A stretch of 64,000 nt of DNA, from contig BDSI01000019.1 in assembly GCA_003117195.1 (NCBI GenBank), forward strand, positions 372,001 through 436,000, written 5' to 3'. The position numbers were made by a program, and so were the translations under genes. Shown piece by piece: positions 11,651 through 22,123 of the stretch (its first letter is position 1; each line of letters starts with the position of its first letter). The stretch is from Eudorina sp. 2006-703-Eu-15 (taxonomy: Eukaryota; Chlorophyta; Chlorophyceae; Chlamydomonadales; Volvocaceae). The notes under the pieces are model-generated. The model ran no database searches. It was not told the DNA's origin and saw only the letters and a list, made by a program, of their open reading frames with translations.

Positions 11651-13674
11651 GGCGTCCTCACAGCCGGGGGGACCCAGGGGCAGGCCCCTCGACAGCTGGG
11701 CCATCTACCTTCATCAACCACCACCCCGCAGGGCCGCTGCAAGGGAGCCCGCCGGTCCTACCAGATCAGCTGGCCCCTGTGGACCCACCCGCCCCGCCGG
11801 ACCCACCTGACCTGCCAGACCCACCTGACCCGCCTGAACCGCCAGACCCGCCGGGCTTGGGTGCACCCACGGCGGCCCAGAAGCACAAGACCTGGCAGCG
11901 GCTGTGGGACAGCCCGGCCAGCAACCGGGCCAAGGCCCTGGTGTGGCGGCTGCACCATGCACGGCTCCCGTGCGGCCTGTACCTAGCAACCAAAGGCCGG
12001 CCAGACCGCGCCGCCTGCAGCCACCCACCCTGCCAACAGCCACAGCAGCAGCCACAGCAGCAGCCACAGCAGCAGCAGCCACGGCGATGGCGGCCAGAAC
12101 CGTGCCTGGACAGCTTGACCCACATCTTTGTGGCCTGCCCGGCGTACCAGGGTGCTCGTGAGTGGCTGGTGGCTCTCTGGGGGCCATCACCGGGGGGCCC
12201 GGCCCCCCAATGATGAGCGTTGAACTGCTGCTGGGAGACTGGGCCGCCGCCTGGGGCCAGTACCCAACCAGCCCGGGCCTGCAAACCCTCTGGACCGCCC
12301 TTCGGGCCACCTGGCTGTGGGCCGTCTGGTGCCACCACCAAGCCGCTGACACCGAGCCCTGCCCCTCTGAAGCGGTCGTCACCCAGGTGGTCAGCGAGCT
12401 CCAACGGCTCATGTGGGCGCATTTCCGGATGGCAGCGTTGACCGACGACACCATGGCTGGCTTGCCACTCTCACACATCACCGCCCAGCTGAAGACAGCT
12501 CCGCTGGACGCCTTCGCAGCCTCGTGGGCGCATGACGGTGTCCTGTGCTCTGTCGAGCGTGCCGAAGGGCAGGCACCCAGGCTGCGGGTCCAGCTGTCCC
12601 TGGCCCACCCTGTGCCAGCCCCACAGGCTGCCGCCACAGTAATGTCAGATTAGTTTCAGCTCGCAGCTACAGCTACAGCATCAGCTCAGCCCAGCTCAGG
12701 GGGTTTGTTGTGTGAGCCGTTTCCGGTTTGTGTAGGGCAGTAGTGAAAGGGGGTTTCAGTTCGGCTTTGTGTGGGGGCCTCGAGGGTGCTGGGGTCTAGG
12801 GGGCCAGTGTTGTAGGGGTGAGGGCCTCCAGGGTTGGGTTGGCGAGGGAGGGGTGTGCCTGCTTGCTGCGCCCCGCAGGGTACCAGCCCTAGACGTTTCC
12901 CTTGCTCGTGGCGTGCTCGTGCTCTGCCGGGCCGGCGTCTGTTGGCGTGGCTGGTGGAGCGGCGCCCTGTTGTGCGGCCCTGCGGTGTGCTCGTGCTCGA
13001 GACCCTACCGAGCGGCACCCGGGTTCAGCCGTGACGTGCTTGGCGCCTTGGTGTGCTCGTGCCCTGGCCTCCTGTGCCTTGGGCGGCACCTCGTTGCTTT
13101 TGGGTTCGTGCGAGCCTGGGGGGTCTGTTTTTGGGGGGTGGGGGGTTTGGGTTCCTTCGGTTGGGCGGTCTGGTGTGTCTCCTTCTGTTGGGAGTTCCGG
13201 TGTTCCCTGGGGCTGCTGCAGGTTGTTGCTTCCGTTTGTTTGCTTTGTGTCTTCTGTGGCTGCTGCAGTTGGGTGTTGCCCTGCTTCTTTGGATAGTGTT
13301 TGCCTCGTTGCTGTGTTCTGGTTTTGTAGCTGTTTTTCTTTTCTTTTTTTTTGTCTTTTGTTGTTTGTTGGTGGGTGGGTCGTCTTTGGCCTTCCGTCTC
13401 GCCTGTTGGCCTGGAGTAGGAGGTGCGGCCTTGTTGTGCCGTTTTGCCGCTTTGGGAGCTTTTCTCTCCCTCTGCCGCCCTGTCCCTGTCCCCGTCCTGT
13501 CTGTGAGGTTGGCGTTGCTTGGTTCCCTTTCCTTCTGGTTGGTGCCTCTGGGGCTCGGTTGCGGTGTGGTGGTCTTTGCTTGCCGTCTGGCCTTCTTCCC
13601 GGCTTGCTGCTTGGTCTGCTTCCGTCCCTTTGTCCTTGTAACGTCCCTCTCAGAAAAAAAAAAAAAAAAAAAAA
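11651..13674 (+). mobile_element. LINE copy F: 5'-truncated, with ORF2 C-terminus, 3'UTR and poly(A)
   Basis: 5'-truncated insertion in copy E with target duplication ATGGC (11646-11650 and 13675-13679) and a 21-22 A tail (13654-13675). It carries the zf-RVT region with a long CAG/CAA (Q) tract, the ORF2 stop (about 12651-12653) and a complete 3'UTR. It is one of the clearest textbook LINE insertions of the window. Confidence 0.85.
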
Positions 13675-14155
13675 ATGGCCATGGCACCCTGCCACTGGTA
13701 CACTACACAGTCTGCGAAACCCGCCGCCGTCTCACAGCTGCACGCCTGGCTTTGGGAGACCACGGCCCAGGACCCCTGACGCCCGCTGCGTGGCCTACAC
13801 TCCCGGGTAATCGCAGTGCACTCACGGTCCTGGAGGAGGAATGGAGACGGCAGCATGCAGCCAATCGGGCCCCCAGCCATAGCAGCTGGTTCAGGATGCA
13901 CCCAGTCCAGCCTGCAGCCTGGATGCGGCCACGTTGCAACCCACTCTCCCCGTTCACAGCCAGTGTCACTCAGCTGCCGGCAACTCAGCGGCGTCCTCAC
14001 AGCCGGGGGGACCCAGGGGCAGGCCCCTCGACAGCTGGGCCCTCTGCCTTCATCAACCACCACCCCGCAGGGCCGCTGCAAGGGAGCCCGCCGGACCTAC
14101 CAGATCAGCTGGCCCCCGTGGACCCACCCGCCCCGCCGGACCCACCTGACCTGCC

Positions 14156-14263
14156 TGTGGTGGTCTTTGCTTGCCGTCTGGCCTTCTTCCCGGCTTGCTG
14201 CTTGGTCTGCTTCCGTCCCTTTGTCCTTGTAACGTCCCTCTCAGAAAAAAAAAAAAAAAAAAA
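14156..14263 (+). mobile_element. Tail-only LINE insertion (about 89 bp plus poly(A))
   Basis: The last part of the LINE 3' end (TGTGGTGGTC... to CTCTCAG) plus 19 A (14245-14263), inserted in the proline-rich part of copy E ORF2. Joining 14155 to 14264 restores the ORF2 sequence seen in other copies. Confidence 0.8.
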
Positions 14264-14837
14264 GACCCACCTGACCCGCCTGAACCGCCAGACCCGCCGG
14301 GCTTGGGTGCATCCACGGCGGCCCAGAAGCACAAGACCTGGCAGCGGCTGTGGGACAGCCCGGCCAGCAACCGGGCCAAGGCCCTGGTGTGGCGTCTGCA
14401 GCATGCACGGCTCCCGTGCGGCCTGTACCTCGCAACCAAAGGCCGGCCGGACCGCGCCGCCTGCAGCCACCCACCCTGCCAACAGCCACAGCAGCAGCCA
14501 CAGCAGCAGCAGCCGCGGCGATGGCGGCCAGAACTGTGCATGGACAGCTTGACCCACATCTTTGTGGCCTGCCCGGCGTACAAGGGTGCTCGTGAGTGGC
14601 TGGTGGCTCTCTGGAGGGCCATCACCGGGGGGCCCGGCCCCCCAATGATGAGCGTTGAACTGCTGCTGGGAGACTGGGCCGCCGCCTGGGGCCAGTACCC
14701 AACCAGCCCGGGCCTGCAAACCCTCTGGACCGCCCTTCGGGCCACCTGGCTGTGGGCCGTCTGGTGCCACCACCAAGCTGCTGACACCGAGCCCTGCCCC
14801 TCCGAAGCGGTCGTCACCCAGGTGGTCCGCGAGCTCC

Positions 14838-15262
14838 GCGTGCTTGGCGCCTTGGTGTGCTCGTGCCCTGGCCTCCTGTGCCTTGGGCGGCACCTCGTTG
14901 CTTTTGGGTTCGTGCGAGCCTGGGGGGTCTGTTTTTGGGGGGTGGGGGGTTTGGGTTCCTTCGGCTGGGCGGTCTGGTGTGTCTCCTTCTGTTGGGAGTT
15001 CCGGTGTTCCCTGGGGCTGCTGCAGGTTGTTGCTTCCGTTTGTTTGCTTTGTGTCTTCTGTGGCTGCTGCAGTTCGGTGTTGCCCTGCTTCTTTGGGTAG
15101 TGTTTGCCTCGTTGCTGTGTTCTGGTTTTGTAGCTGTTTTTCTTTTCTTTTTTTTGTCTTTTGTTGTTTGTTGGTGGGTGGGTCGTCTTTGGCCTTCCGT
15201 CTCGCCTGTTGGCCTGGAGTAGGAGGTGCGGCCTTGTTGTGCCGTTTTGCCGCTTTGGGAGC
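14838..15262 (+). mobile_element. LINE 3'UTR fragment, sense
   Basis: Internal 3'UTR sequence from CGTGCTTGGCGCC to GGGAGC. It is joined on the left to truncated ORF2 and on the right to the T-run of an antisense copy. It lacks its own tail, so it is probably the interrupted half of an older copy. Confidence 0.75.
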
Positions 15263-16190
15263 TTTTTTTTTTTTTTTTTTTTCTGAGAGGGACGTTACAA
15301 GGACAAAGGGACGGAAGCAGACCAAGCAGCAAGCCGGGAAGAAGGCCAGACGGCAAGCAAAGACCACCACACCGCAACCGAGCCCCAGAGGCACCAACCA
15401 GAAGGAAAGGGAACCAAGCAACGCCAACCTCACAGACAGGACGGGGACAGGGACAGGGCGGCAGAGGGAGAGAAAAGCTCCCAAAGCGGCAAAACGGCAC
15501 AACAAGGCCGCACCTCCTACTCCAGGCCAACAGGCGAGACGGAAGGCCAAAGACGACCCACCCACCAACAAAACAACAAAAGACAACCAAAAAAAGAAAA
15601 GAAAAACAGCTACAAAACCAGAACACAGCAACGAGGCAAACACTACCCAAAGAAGCAGGGCAACACCCAACTGCAGCAGCCACAGAAGACACAAAGCAAA
15701 CAAACGGAAGCAACAACCTGCAGCAGCCCCAGGGAACACCGGAACTCCCAACAGAAGGAGACACACCAGACCGCCCAACCGAAGGAACCCAAACCCCCCA
15801 CCCCCAAAAACAGACCCCCCAGGCTCGCACGAACCCAAAAGCAACGAGGTGCCGCCCAAGGCACAGGAGGCCAGGGCACGAGCACACCAAGGCGCCAAGC
15901 ACGTCACGGCTGAACCCGGGTGCCGCTCGGTAGGGTCTCGAGCACGAGCACACCGCAGGGCCGCACAACAGGGCGCCGCTCCACCAGCCACGCCAACAGA
16001 CGCCGGCCCGGCAGAGCACGAGCACGCCACGAGCAAGGGAAACGTCTAGGGCTGGTACCCTGCGGGGCGCAGCAAGCAGGCACACCCCTCCCTCGCCAAC
16101 CCAACCCTGGAGGCCCTCACCCCTACAACACTGGCCCCCCTAGACCCCAGCACCCTCGAGGCCCCCACACAAAGCCGAACTGAAACCCCC
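15263..16190 (-). mobile_element. LINE tail and 3'UTR, antisense
   Basis: 20-T run 15263-15282, tail from 15283, then most of the 3'UTR to about 16190. There it abuts the T-run of the next antisense copy. Confidence 0.8.
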
Positions 16191-16611
16191 TTTTTTTTTT
16201 TTTTTTTTTTTCTGAGAGGGACGTTACAAGGACAAAGGGACGGAAGCAGACCAAGCAGCAAGCCGGGAAGAAGGCCAGACGGCAAGCAAAGACCACCACA
16301 CCGCAACCGAGCCCCAGAGGCACCAACCAGAAGGAAAGGGAACCAAGCAACGCCAACCTCACAGACAGGACGGGGACAGGGACAGGGCGGCAGAGGGAGA
16401 GAAAAGCTCCCAAAGCGGCAAAACGGCACAACAAGGCCGCACCTCCTACTCCAGGCCAACAGGCGAGACGGAAGGCCAAAGACGACCCACCCACCAACAA
16501 ACAACAAAAGACAAAAAAAAAGAAAAGAAAAACAGCTACAAAACCAGAACACAGCAACGAGGCAAACACTACCCAAAGAAGCAGGGCAACACCCAACTGC
16601 AGCAGCCACAG

Positions 16612-16613
16612 AA

Positions 16614-16637
<24 letters not shown>
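16612..16637 (+). mobile_element. Poly(A)-only insertion (26 A)
   Basis: An uninterrupted A run splits the antisense 3'UTR between CCACAG and GAAGACAC. Other copies (e.g. 22541-22550) read CCACAGAAGACAC there. The best reading is a LINE/SINE insertion truncated to its tail. A homopolymer expansion of the native AA is the alternative. Confidence 0.6.
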
Positions 16638-16644
<7 letters not shown>

Positions 16645-17240
16645 CAAAGCAAACAAACGGAAGCAACAACCTGCAGCAGCCCCAGGGAACACCGGAACTC
16701 CCAACAGAAGGAGACACACCAGACCGCCCAACCGAAGGAACCCAAACCCCCCACCCCCCAAAAACAGACCCCCCAGGCTCGCACGAACCCAAAAGCAACG
16801 AGGTGCCGCCCAAGGCACAGGAGGCCAGGGCACGAGCACACCAAGGCGCCAAGCACGTCACGGCTGAACCCGGGTGCCGCTCGGTAGGGTCTCGAGCACG
16901 AGCACACCGCAGGGCCGCACAACAGGGCGCCGCTCCACCAGCCACGCCAACAGACGCCGGCCCGGCAGAGCACGAGCACGCCACGAGCAAGGGAAACGTC
17001 TAGGGCTGGTACCCTGCGGGGCGCAGCAAGCAGGCACACCCCTCCCTCGCCAACCCAACCCTGGAGGCCCTCACCCCTACAACACTGGCCCCCCTAGACC
17101 CCAGCACCCTCGAGGCCCCCACACAAAGCCGAACTGAAACCCCCTTTCACTACTGCCCTACACAAACCGGAAACGGCTCACACAACAAACCCCCCTGAGC
17201 TGGGCTGAGCTGATGCTGTAGCTGTAGCTGCGAGCTGAAA

Positions 17241-20200
17241 CTAATCTGACATTACTGCGGCGGCAGCCTGTGGGGCTGGCACAGGGTGGGCCAGGGACAG
17301 ATGGACCCGCAGCCTGGGTGCCTGCCCTTCGGCACGCTCGACAGAGCACAGGACACCTTCATGCGCCCACGAGGCTTCGAAGGCGTCCAGCGGAGCTGTC
17401 TTCAGCTGGGCGGTGATGTGTGAGAGTGGCAACCCAGCCATGGTGTCGTCGGGCAACGCTGCCATCCGGAAATGCGCCCACATGAGCCGTTGGAGCTCGC
17501 TGACCACCTGGGTGACGACCGCTTCAGAGGGGCAGGGCTCGGTGTCAGAGGGTGCCGGCCCTTTGTTTTTTCTGAGAGGGACGTTACAAGGACAAAGGGA
17601 CGGAAGCAGACCAAGCAGCAAGCCGGGAAGAAGGCCAGACGGCAAGCAAAGACCACCACACCGCAACCGAGCCCCAGAGGCACCAACCAGAAGGAAAGGG
17701 AACCAAGCAACGCCAACCTCACAGACAGGACGGGGACAGGGACAGGGCGGCAGAGGGAGAGAAAAGCTCCCAAAGCGGCAAAACGGCACAACAAGGCCGC
17801 AGTGGCTTGGTGGTGGCACCAGACGGCCCACAGCCAGGTGGCCCGAAGGGCGGTCCAGAGGGTTTGCAGGCCCGGGCTGGTTGGGTACTGGCCCCAGGCG
17901 GCGGCCCAGTCTCCCAGCAGCAGTTCAACGCTCATCATTGGGGGGCCGGGCCCCCGGTGATGGCCCCCCAGAGAGCCACCAGCCACTCACGAGCACCCTG
18001 GTACGCCGGGCAGGCCACAAAGATGTGGGTCAAGCTGTCCAGGCACGGTTCTGGCCGCCATCGCCGTGGCTGCTGCTGCTGTGGCTGCTGCTGTGGCTGC
18101 TGCTGTGGCTGTTGGCAGGGTGGGTGGCTGCAGGCGGCGCGGTCTGGCCGGCCTTTGGTTGCTAGGTACAGGCCGCACGGGAGCCGTGCATGGTGCAGCC
18201 GCCACACCAGGGCCTTGGCCCGGTTGCTGGCCGGGCTGTCCCACAGCCGCTGCCAGGTCTTGTGCGTCTGGGCCGCCGTGGGTGCACCCAAGCCCGGCGG
18301 GTCTGGCGGTTCAGGCGGGTCAGGTGGGTCTGGCAGGTCAGGTGGGTCCGGCGGGGCGGGTGGGTCCACGGGGGCCAGCTGATCTGGTAGGTCCGGCGGG
18401 CTCCCTTGCAGCGGCCCTGCGGGGTGGTGGTTGATGAAGGTAGATGGCCCAGCTGTCGAGGGGCCTGCCCCTGGGTCCCCCCGGCTGCGAGGACGCCGCT
18501 GAGTTGCCGGCAGCTGAGTGACACTGGCTGTGAACGGGGAGAGTGGGTTGCAACGTGGCCGCATCCAGGCTGCAGGCTGGACTGGGTGCATCCTGAACCA
18601 GCTGCTATGGCTGGGGGCCCGGTTGGCTGCATGCTGCCGTCTCCATTCCTCCTCCAGGACTGTGAGTGCACTGCGATTACCCGGGAGTGTAGGCCACGCA
18701 GCGGGCGTCAGGGGTCCTGGGCCGTGGTCTCCCAAAGCCAGGCGTGCAGCTGTGAGACGGCGGCGAGTTTCGCAGACTGTGTAGTGTACCAGTGGCAGGG
18801 CGCCGTGGCCATGACTGAGGGGGTGGCACTGCACCTCGCTCCAGGGGCCCAGGAGCTGGTTCTCGGTTGGCCACAAGGCCGGCCGCTCATCCGGTGGGGC
18901 AGCCTGGTACGCCAGCCGCTCCGCCAGGGACCAGAAGCGGCGCGGCTTTTTGCCTGGTAGGACACAGGCCGCCAGCCACGCTTCAGGGGCCGCTGCCCCG
19001 GCCGCTGTTGGTTCAGGGGTGACGAGGCGGCCGCTGGGCAGGGCAGCCAGTAGAGCTCCGGACGGGCTGCGGACCCAGTTGCTGTCCAGTGACACTTGCC
19101 AATTTGCTGCTTCAGGAAGTTCTGCGGTCAGGAGGCCACCTGGCAGGAGCTGGTGCCAGTCTGGAGGCACGGCAGCCAGCACAGCCTGCAGTTGGGGGTC
19201 ACGCTGGGCCAGGGCTGGGGCTGCACGCAGGGCTGCCACGGTGCACGGTGCGTCGATGGGTCCGCCCTCAGGCATACCGGGGGGCTGGAATGGCTGTCCT
19301 GTCACTGGGTCCCGAAGGGCTGCATTGTAGTACAGCGGCTCATGCAGCAGCGCCCGCGCGTCAGTGCCCTCAGGGTAAGGCAGCCGGCAGGGCTGTGAGG
19401 CCCGGAAGGATGTCACCAGGCTGGCCAGGTACGGGGGCAGGTTTGCCGGTGGGTCCACCGTCCCATACACCCAACCCCAGCCGGCGGTCCCCCGGGGGCC
19501 CAGTTAGCGAAGAGGGAGCGCATGATCAGCTTCCAGGGCTGCCGGCCTGGTTGGGCTAACTGCGCCAGGGTCTTGCCATGCAGCGCTGCAAGGAAGGAGT
19601 CAAGGTCAATGTGACCAACCCCACCACACTCGTGGTCTTGGTATGCCACCACTGGATCCGGCTTCAGCAGTGCACGACCATTGCACACCAGGGTAGCATC
19701 TTCAGGCAGCAACGACCAGGCTGTGAAGCCGTCGATGCACTTCCGCAGCGCTGCCAGCTGGGGTGGGGAGGGCTGGACAAAGGAGAAGTGGAAGGCAAGG
19801 GCATTGCCCAATACCTGCTTGGCCACGTGGACCCTGCCAACGAAGCTGAGGCCATGCCGCCGCCACACCTGCCCGATGTTGTTCAGCCGTTGGATACGGC
19901 TGGCGTAGCACAGGTTGGCCGCCAGGGTGGTGTCAGTGGTGAGCGGGACCCCAAGGTGGCGGGGCGGCTCCTCCCCAGGGAGAGGGAATTTGGCGCCCGT
20001 TGCCTCATTCACACCCCAGACCACACGGTGGGTGCCGAGCACCAGCCCCTTGCTTTTGCTGGCATTCTCCTTGGCGTTACTGGCCCGGCAGAAGAGCTGG
20101 ACCGCTGCTTTGGCGACGGGGCCGTCCTCGTCAACGTCCCGGACCGTGAGGACAGTATCGTCAGCATGGTGCGACACGGGCGGTGCAGGCTGTCCACTGG

Positions 20201-20999
20201 GGAGGGTGGGCGTGCGTAGCTGGCCTGAGGCGCATAGATGGTGCAGGTACGCCGTGAGTGGCTCAAGCTGCAGGACCCAGAGGACGGGCGACAGGGTGCT
20301 GCCCTGCTCGAGGCCGTTCCGGACCGGGAACGGGGCGGACAGCTGGCCGTTGACCACAACACGGGAAGACCCATCCGACGTGAGGAGGCGGATCCACCGC
20401 TGCATGTTGGGCCCAAATCCCTTGGACTCCACCACTCGGTACAGCCACGGGCGGTGGACCCGGTCGTAGGCTTTCTCAATGTCCAGGAAGAGGAGGGCCG
20501 CGGATTGCTGGGACTGTTGCACATGCTCAGCCAGGGTCAGGTGGTACAGGATGTTGTCCCGGATATCTCGCCCCGCGATAAAGGCTGTTTGGAGCGGGTC
20601 CACCAGGTAATCCAGGGCCGGCTGGAGGCGATTGCTGACCACCTTGCAGACGATTTTGTAGTCACACTGCAGGAGGGTGATGGGCCGGTAGCTGCTGAGG
20701 TCCGGCCGAGGCAGGCGCTTCCCCTTATAGATGAGAGAGATGATCCCTTCACGCCAGCTGCGGGGCAGGGATGCAGCAGCGGCCGCCCCGGAGGCGACGG
20801 AGCCCTGGTGGAAGGCTTCATTGGCGGCTGCAAGGAGCGGCGGCCCCAGCTGCTCCCACAGGACACGATAGACCTCGTACGGGACACCATCCGAACCCGG
20901 GGCCTTGCCATTCTGGCATGAAGCCAGGGCCACCACGAGTTCCTCCAACTGGAGTTCCCCCTGGGCCCCTGCGCCATCAGAGCTGTCCCGCAGGGACAC
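17241..20999 (-). pseudogene. LINE ORF2: L1-type reverse transcriptase plus zf-RVT, frameshifted
   Basis: Frame 20999-19413 encodes about 520 residues. Visible RT motifs in order are QNGKAPGSDGVPYEVYR, SYRPITLLQCDYKI, FLDIEKAYDRVHRPWL, NGLEQGSTLSPVLW, HHADDTVL (catalytic Asp codons 20157-20162) and RHLGVPLT. The frame shifts at the GGGCCCCCGGGGG run (about 19490-19500), and the next frame (19470-17935) gives the C-terminal region with zf-RVT and a Q tract. A further shift near 17945 leads to the final segment, itself split by the insertion at 17549-17802. In a working element this protein would nick the target, reverse-transcribe and bind RNA. No endonuclease domain is present in this truncated copy. 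L1-clade affinity is from motif order and the zf-RVT; a match to ZeppL is inferred from the nested-cluster habit. Confidence 0.8.
17549..17802 (-). mobile_element. LINE 3'UTR fragment with filler DNA
   Basis: Short antisense LINE tail (T-run of only 6 at 17566-17571, tail from 17572) inside ORF2 of copy G. About 17 nt of unmatched sequence (17549-17565) precede it. ORF2 resumes at about 17803 with CAG repeated at both edges. Confidence 0.7.
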
Positions 21000-21000
21000 C

Positions 21001-21220
21001 CTTTTCTCTCCCTCTGCCGCCCTGTCCCTGTCCCCGTCCTGTCTGTGAGGTTGGCGTTGCTTGGTTCCCTTTCCTTCTGGTTGGTGCCTCTGGGGCTCGG
21101 TTGCGGTGTGGTGGTCTTTGCTTGCCGTCTGGCCTTCTTCCCGGCTTGCTGCTTGGTCTGCTTCCGTCCCTTTGTCCTTGTAACGTCCCTCTCAGAAAAA
21201 AAAAAAAAAAAAAAAAAAAA
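21001..21220 (+). mobile_element. LINE 3' end fragment, sense, with 25-A tail
   Basis: Last part of the 3'UTR from TTTTCTCTCCC to CTCTCAG, then A 21196-21220. It abuts the start of the RT fragment of copy G on the left, in opposite orientation. Confidence 0.8.
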
Positions 21221-22123
21221 GCTCCAACGGCTCATGTGGGCGCATTTCCGGATGGCAGCGTTGCCCGACGACACCATGGCTGGGTTGCCACTCTCACACA
21301 TCACCGCCCAGCTGAAGACAGCTCCGCTGGACGCCTTCGAAGCCTCATGGGCGCATGAAGGTGTCCTGTGCTCTGTCGAGCGTGCCGAAGGGCAGGCGCC
21401 CAGGCTGCGGGTCCAGCTGTCCCTGGCCCACCCTGCGGTGCCAGCCCCACAGGCTGCCGCCGCAGTAATGTCAGATTAGTTTTCAGCTCGCAGCTACAGC
21501 TACAGCATCAGCTCAGCCCAGCTCAGGGGGGTTTGTTGTGTGAGCCGTTTCCGGTTTGTGTAGGGCAGAAGTGACAGGGGGTTTCAGTTCGGCTTTGTGG
21601 GGGGCCTCGAGGGTGCTGGGGTCTAGGGGGGCCAGTGTTGTAGGGGTAAGGGCCTCCAGTGTTGGGTTGGCGAGGGAGGGGTGTTCCTGCTTGCTGCGCC
21701 CCGCAGGGTACCAGCCCTGGACGTTTCCCTTGCTCGTGGCGTGCTCGTGCTCTGCCGGGCCGGCGTCTGTTGGCGTGGCTGGTGGAGCGGCGCCCTGTTG
21801 TGCGGCCCTGCGGTGTGCTCGTGCTCGAGACCCTACCGAGCGGCACCCGGGTTCGGCCGTGACGTGCTTGGCGCCTTGGTGTGCTCGTGCCCTGGCCTCC
21901 TGTGCCTTGGGCGGCACCTCGGTGCTTTTGGGTTCGTGCGAGCCTGGGGGGTCTGTTTTTGGGGGGTGGGGGGTTTGGGTTCCTTCTGTTGGGCGGTCTG
22001 GTGTGTCTCCTTCTGTTGAGAGTTCCGGTGTTCTCTGGGGCTGCTGCAGGTTGTTGCTTCCGTTGTTTGCTTTGTGTCTTCTGTGGCTGCTGCAGTTGGG
22101 TGTTGCCCTGCTTCTTTGGGTAG
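21221..22123 (+). mobile_element. LINE fragment: ORF2 C-terminus and 3'UTR, sense
   Basis: Starts in the last ~85 codons of ORF2 (QRLMWAHFRMAALPDD...), with the stop at about 21477-21479. The 3'UTR follows to 22123, where the T-run of an antisense copy interrupts it. Confidence 0.8.

Larger units (their letters stand above)
10932..14837 (+). mobile_element. LINE copy E (outer): ORF2 C-terminal half, hosting two LINE insertions
   Basis: Sense ORF2 sequence in three blocks: 10932-11650, 13675-14155 and 14264-14837. It is split by LINE copy F (11651-13674) and a tail-only copy (14156-14263). In the first block the frame is open across the site that is frameshifted in copies B, C and G: the run GGGCCCCCC here gives NWAPRGTAGWGWVYG. 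The block ends near 14837, where a 3'UTR fragment begins. Confidence 0.8.
16191..21000 (-). mobile_element. LINE copy G: longest ORF2-bearing copy, with two insertions
   Basis: T-run 16191-16211, then 3'UTR, ORF2 stop (about 17241) and ORF2 up to about 21000. It is interrupted by a poly(A)-only insertion at 16612-16637 and a 3'UTR fragment at 17549-17802. It holds the most complete reverse transcriptase domain of the window. The 5' part (endonuclease, ORF1) is missing. Confidence 0.85.

Noticed and set aside
14105..16036. 643-residue minus-strand open frame
   Set aside because: Reads through three different LINE fragments and two homopolymer tails, so it is a chance chain of antisense segments.
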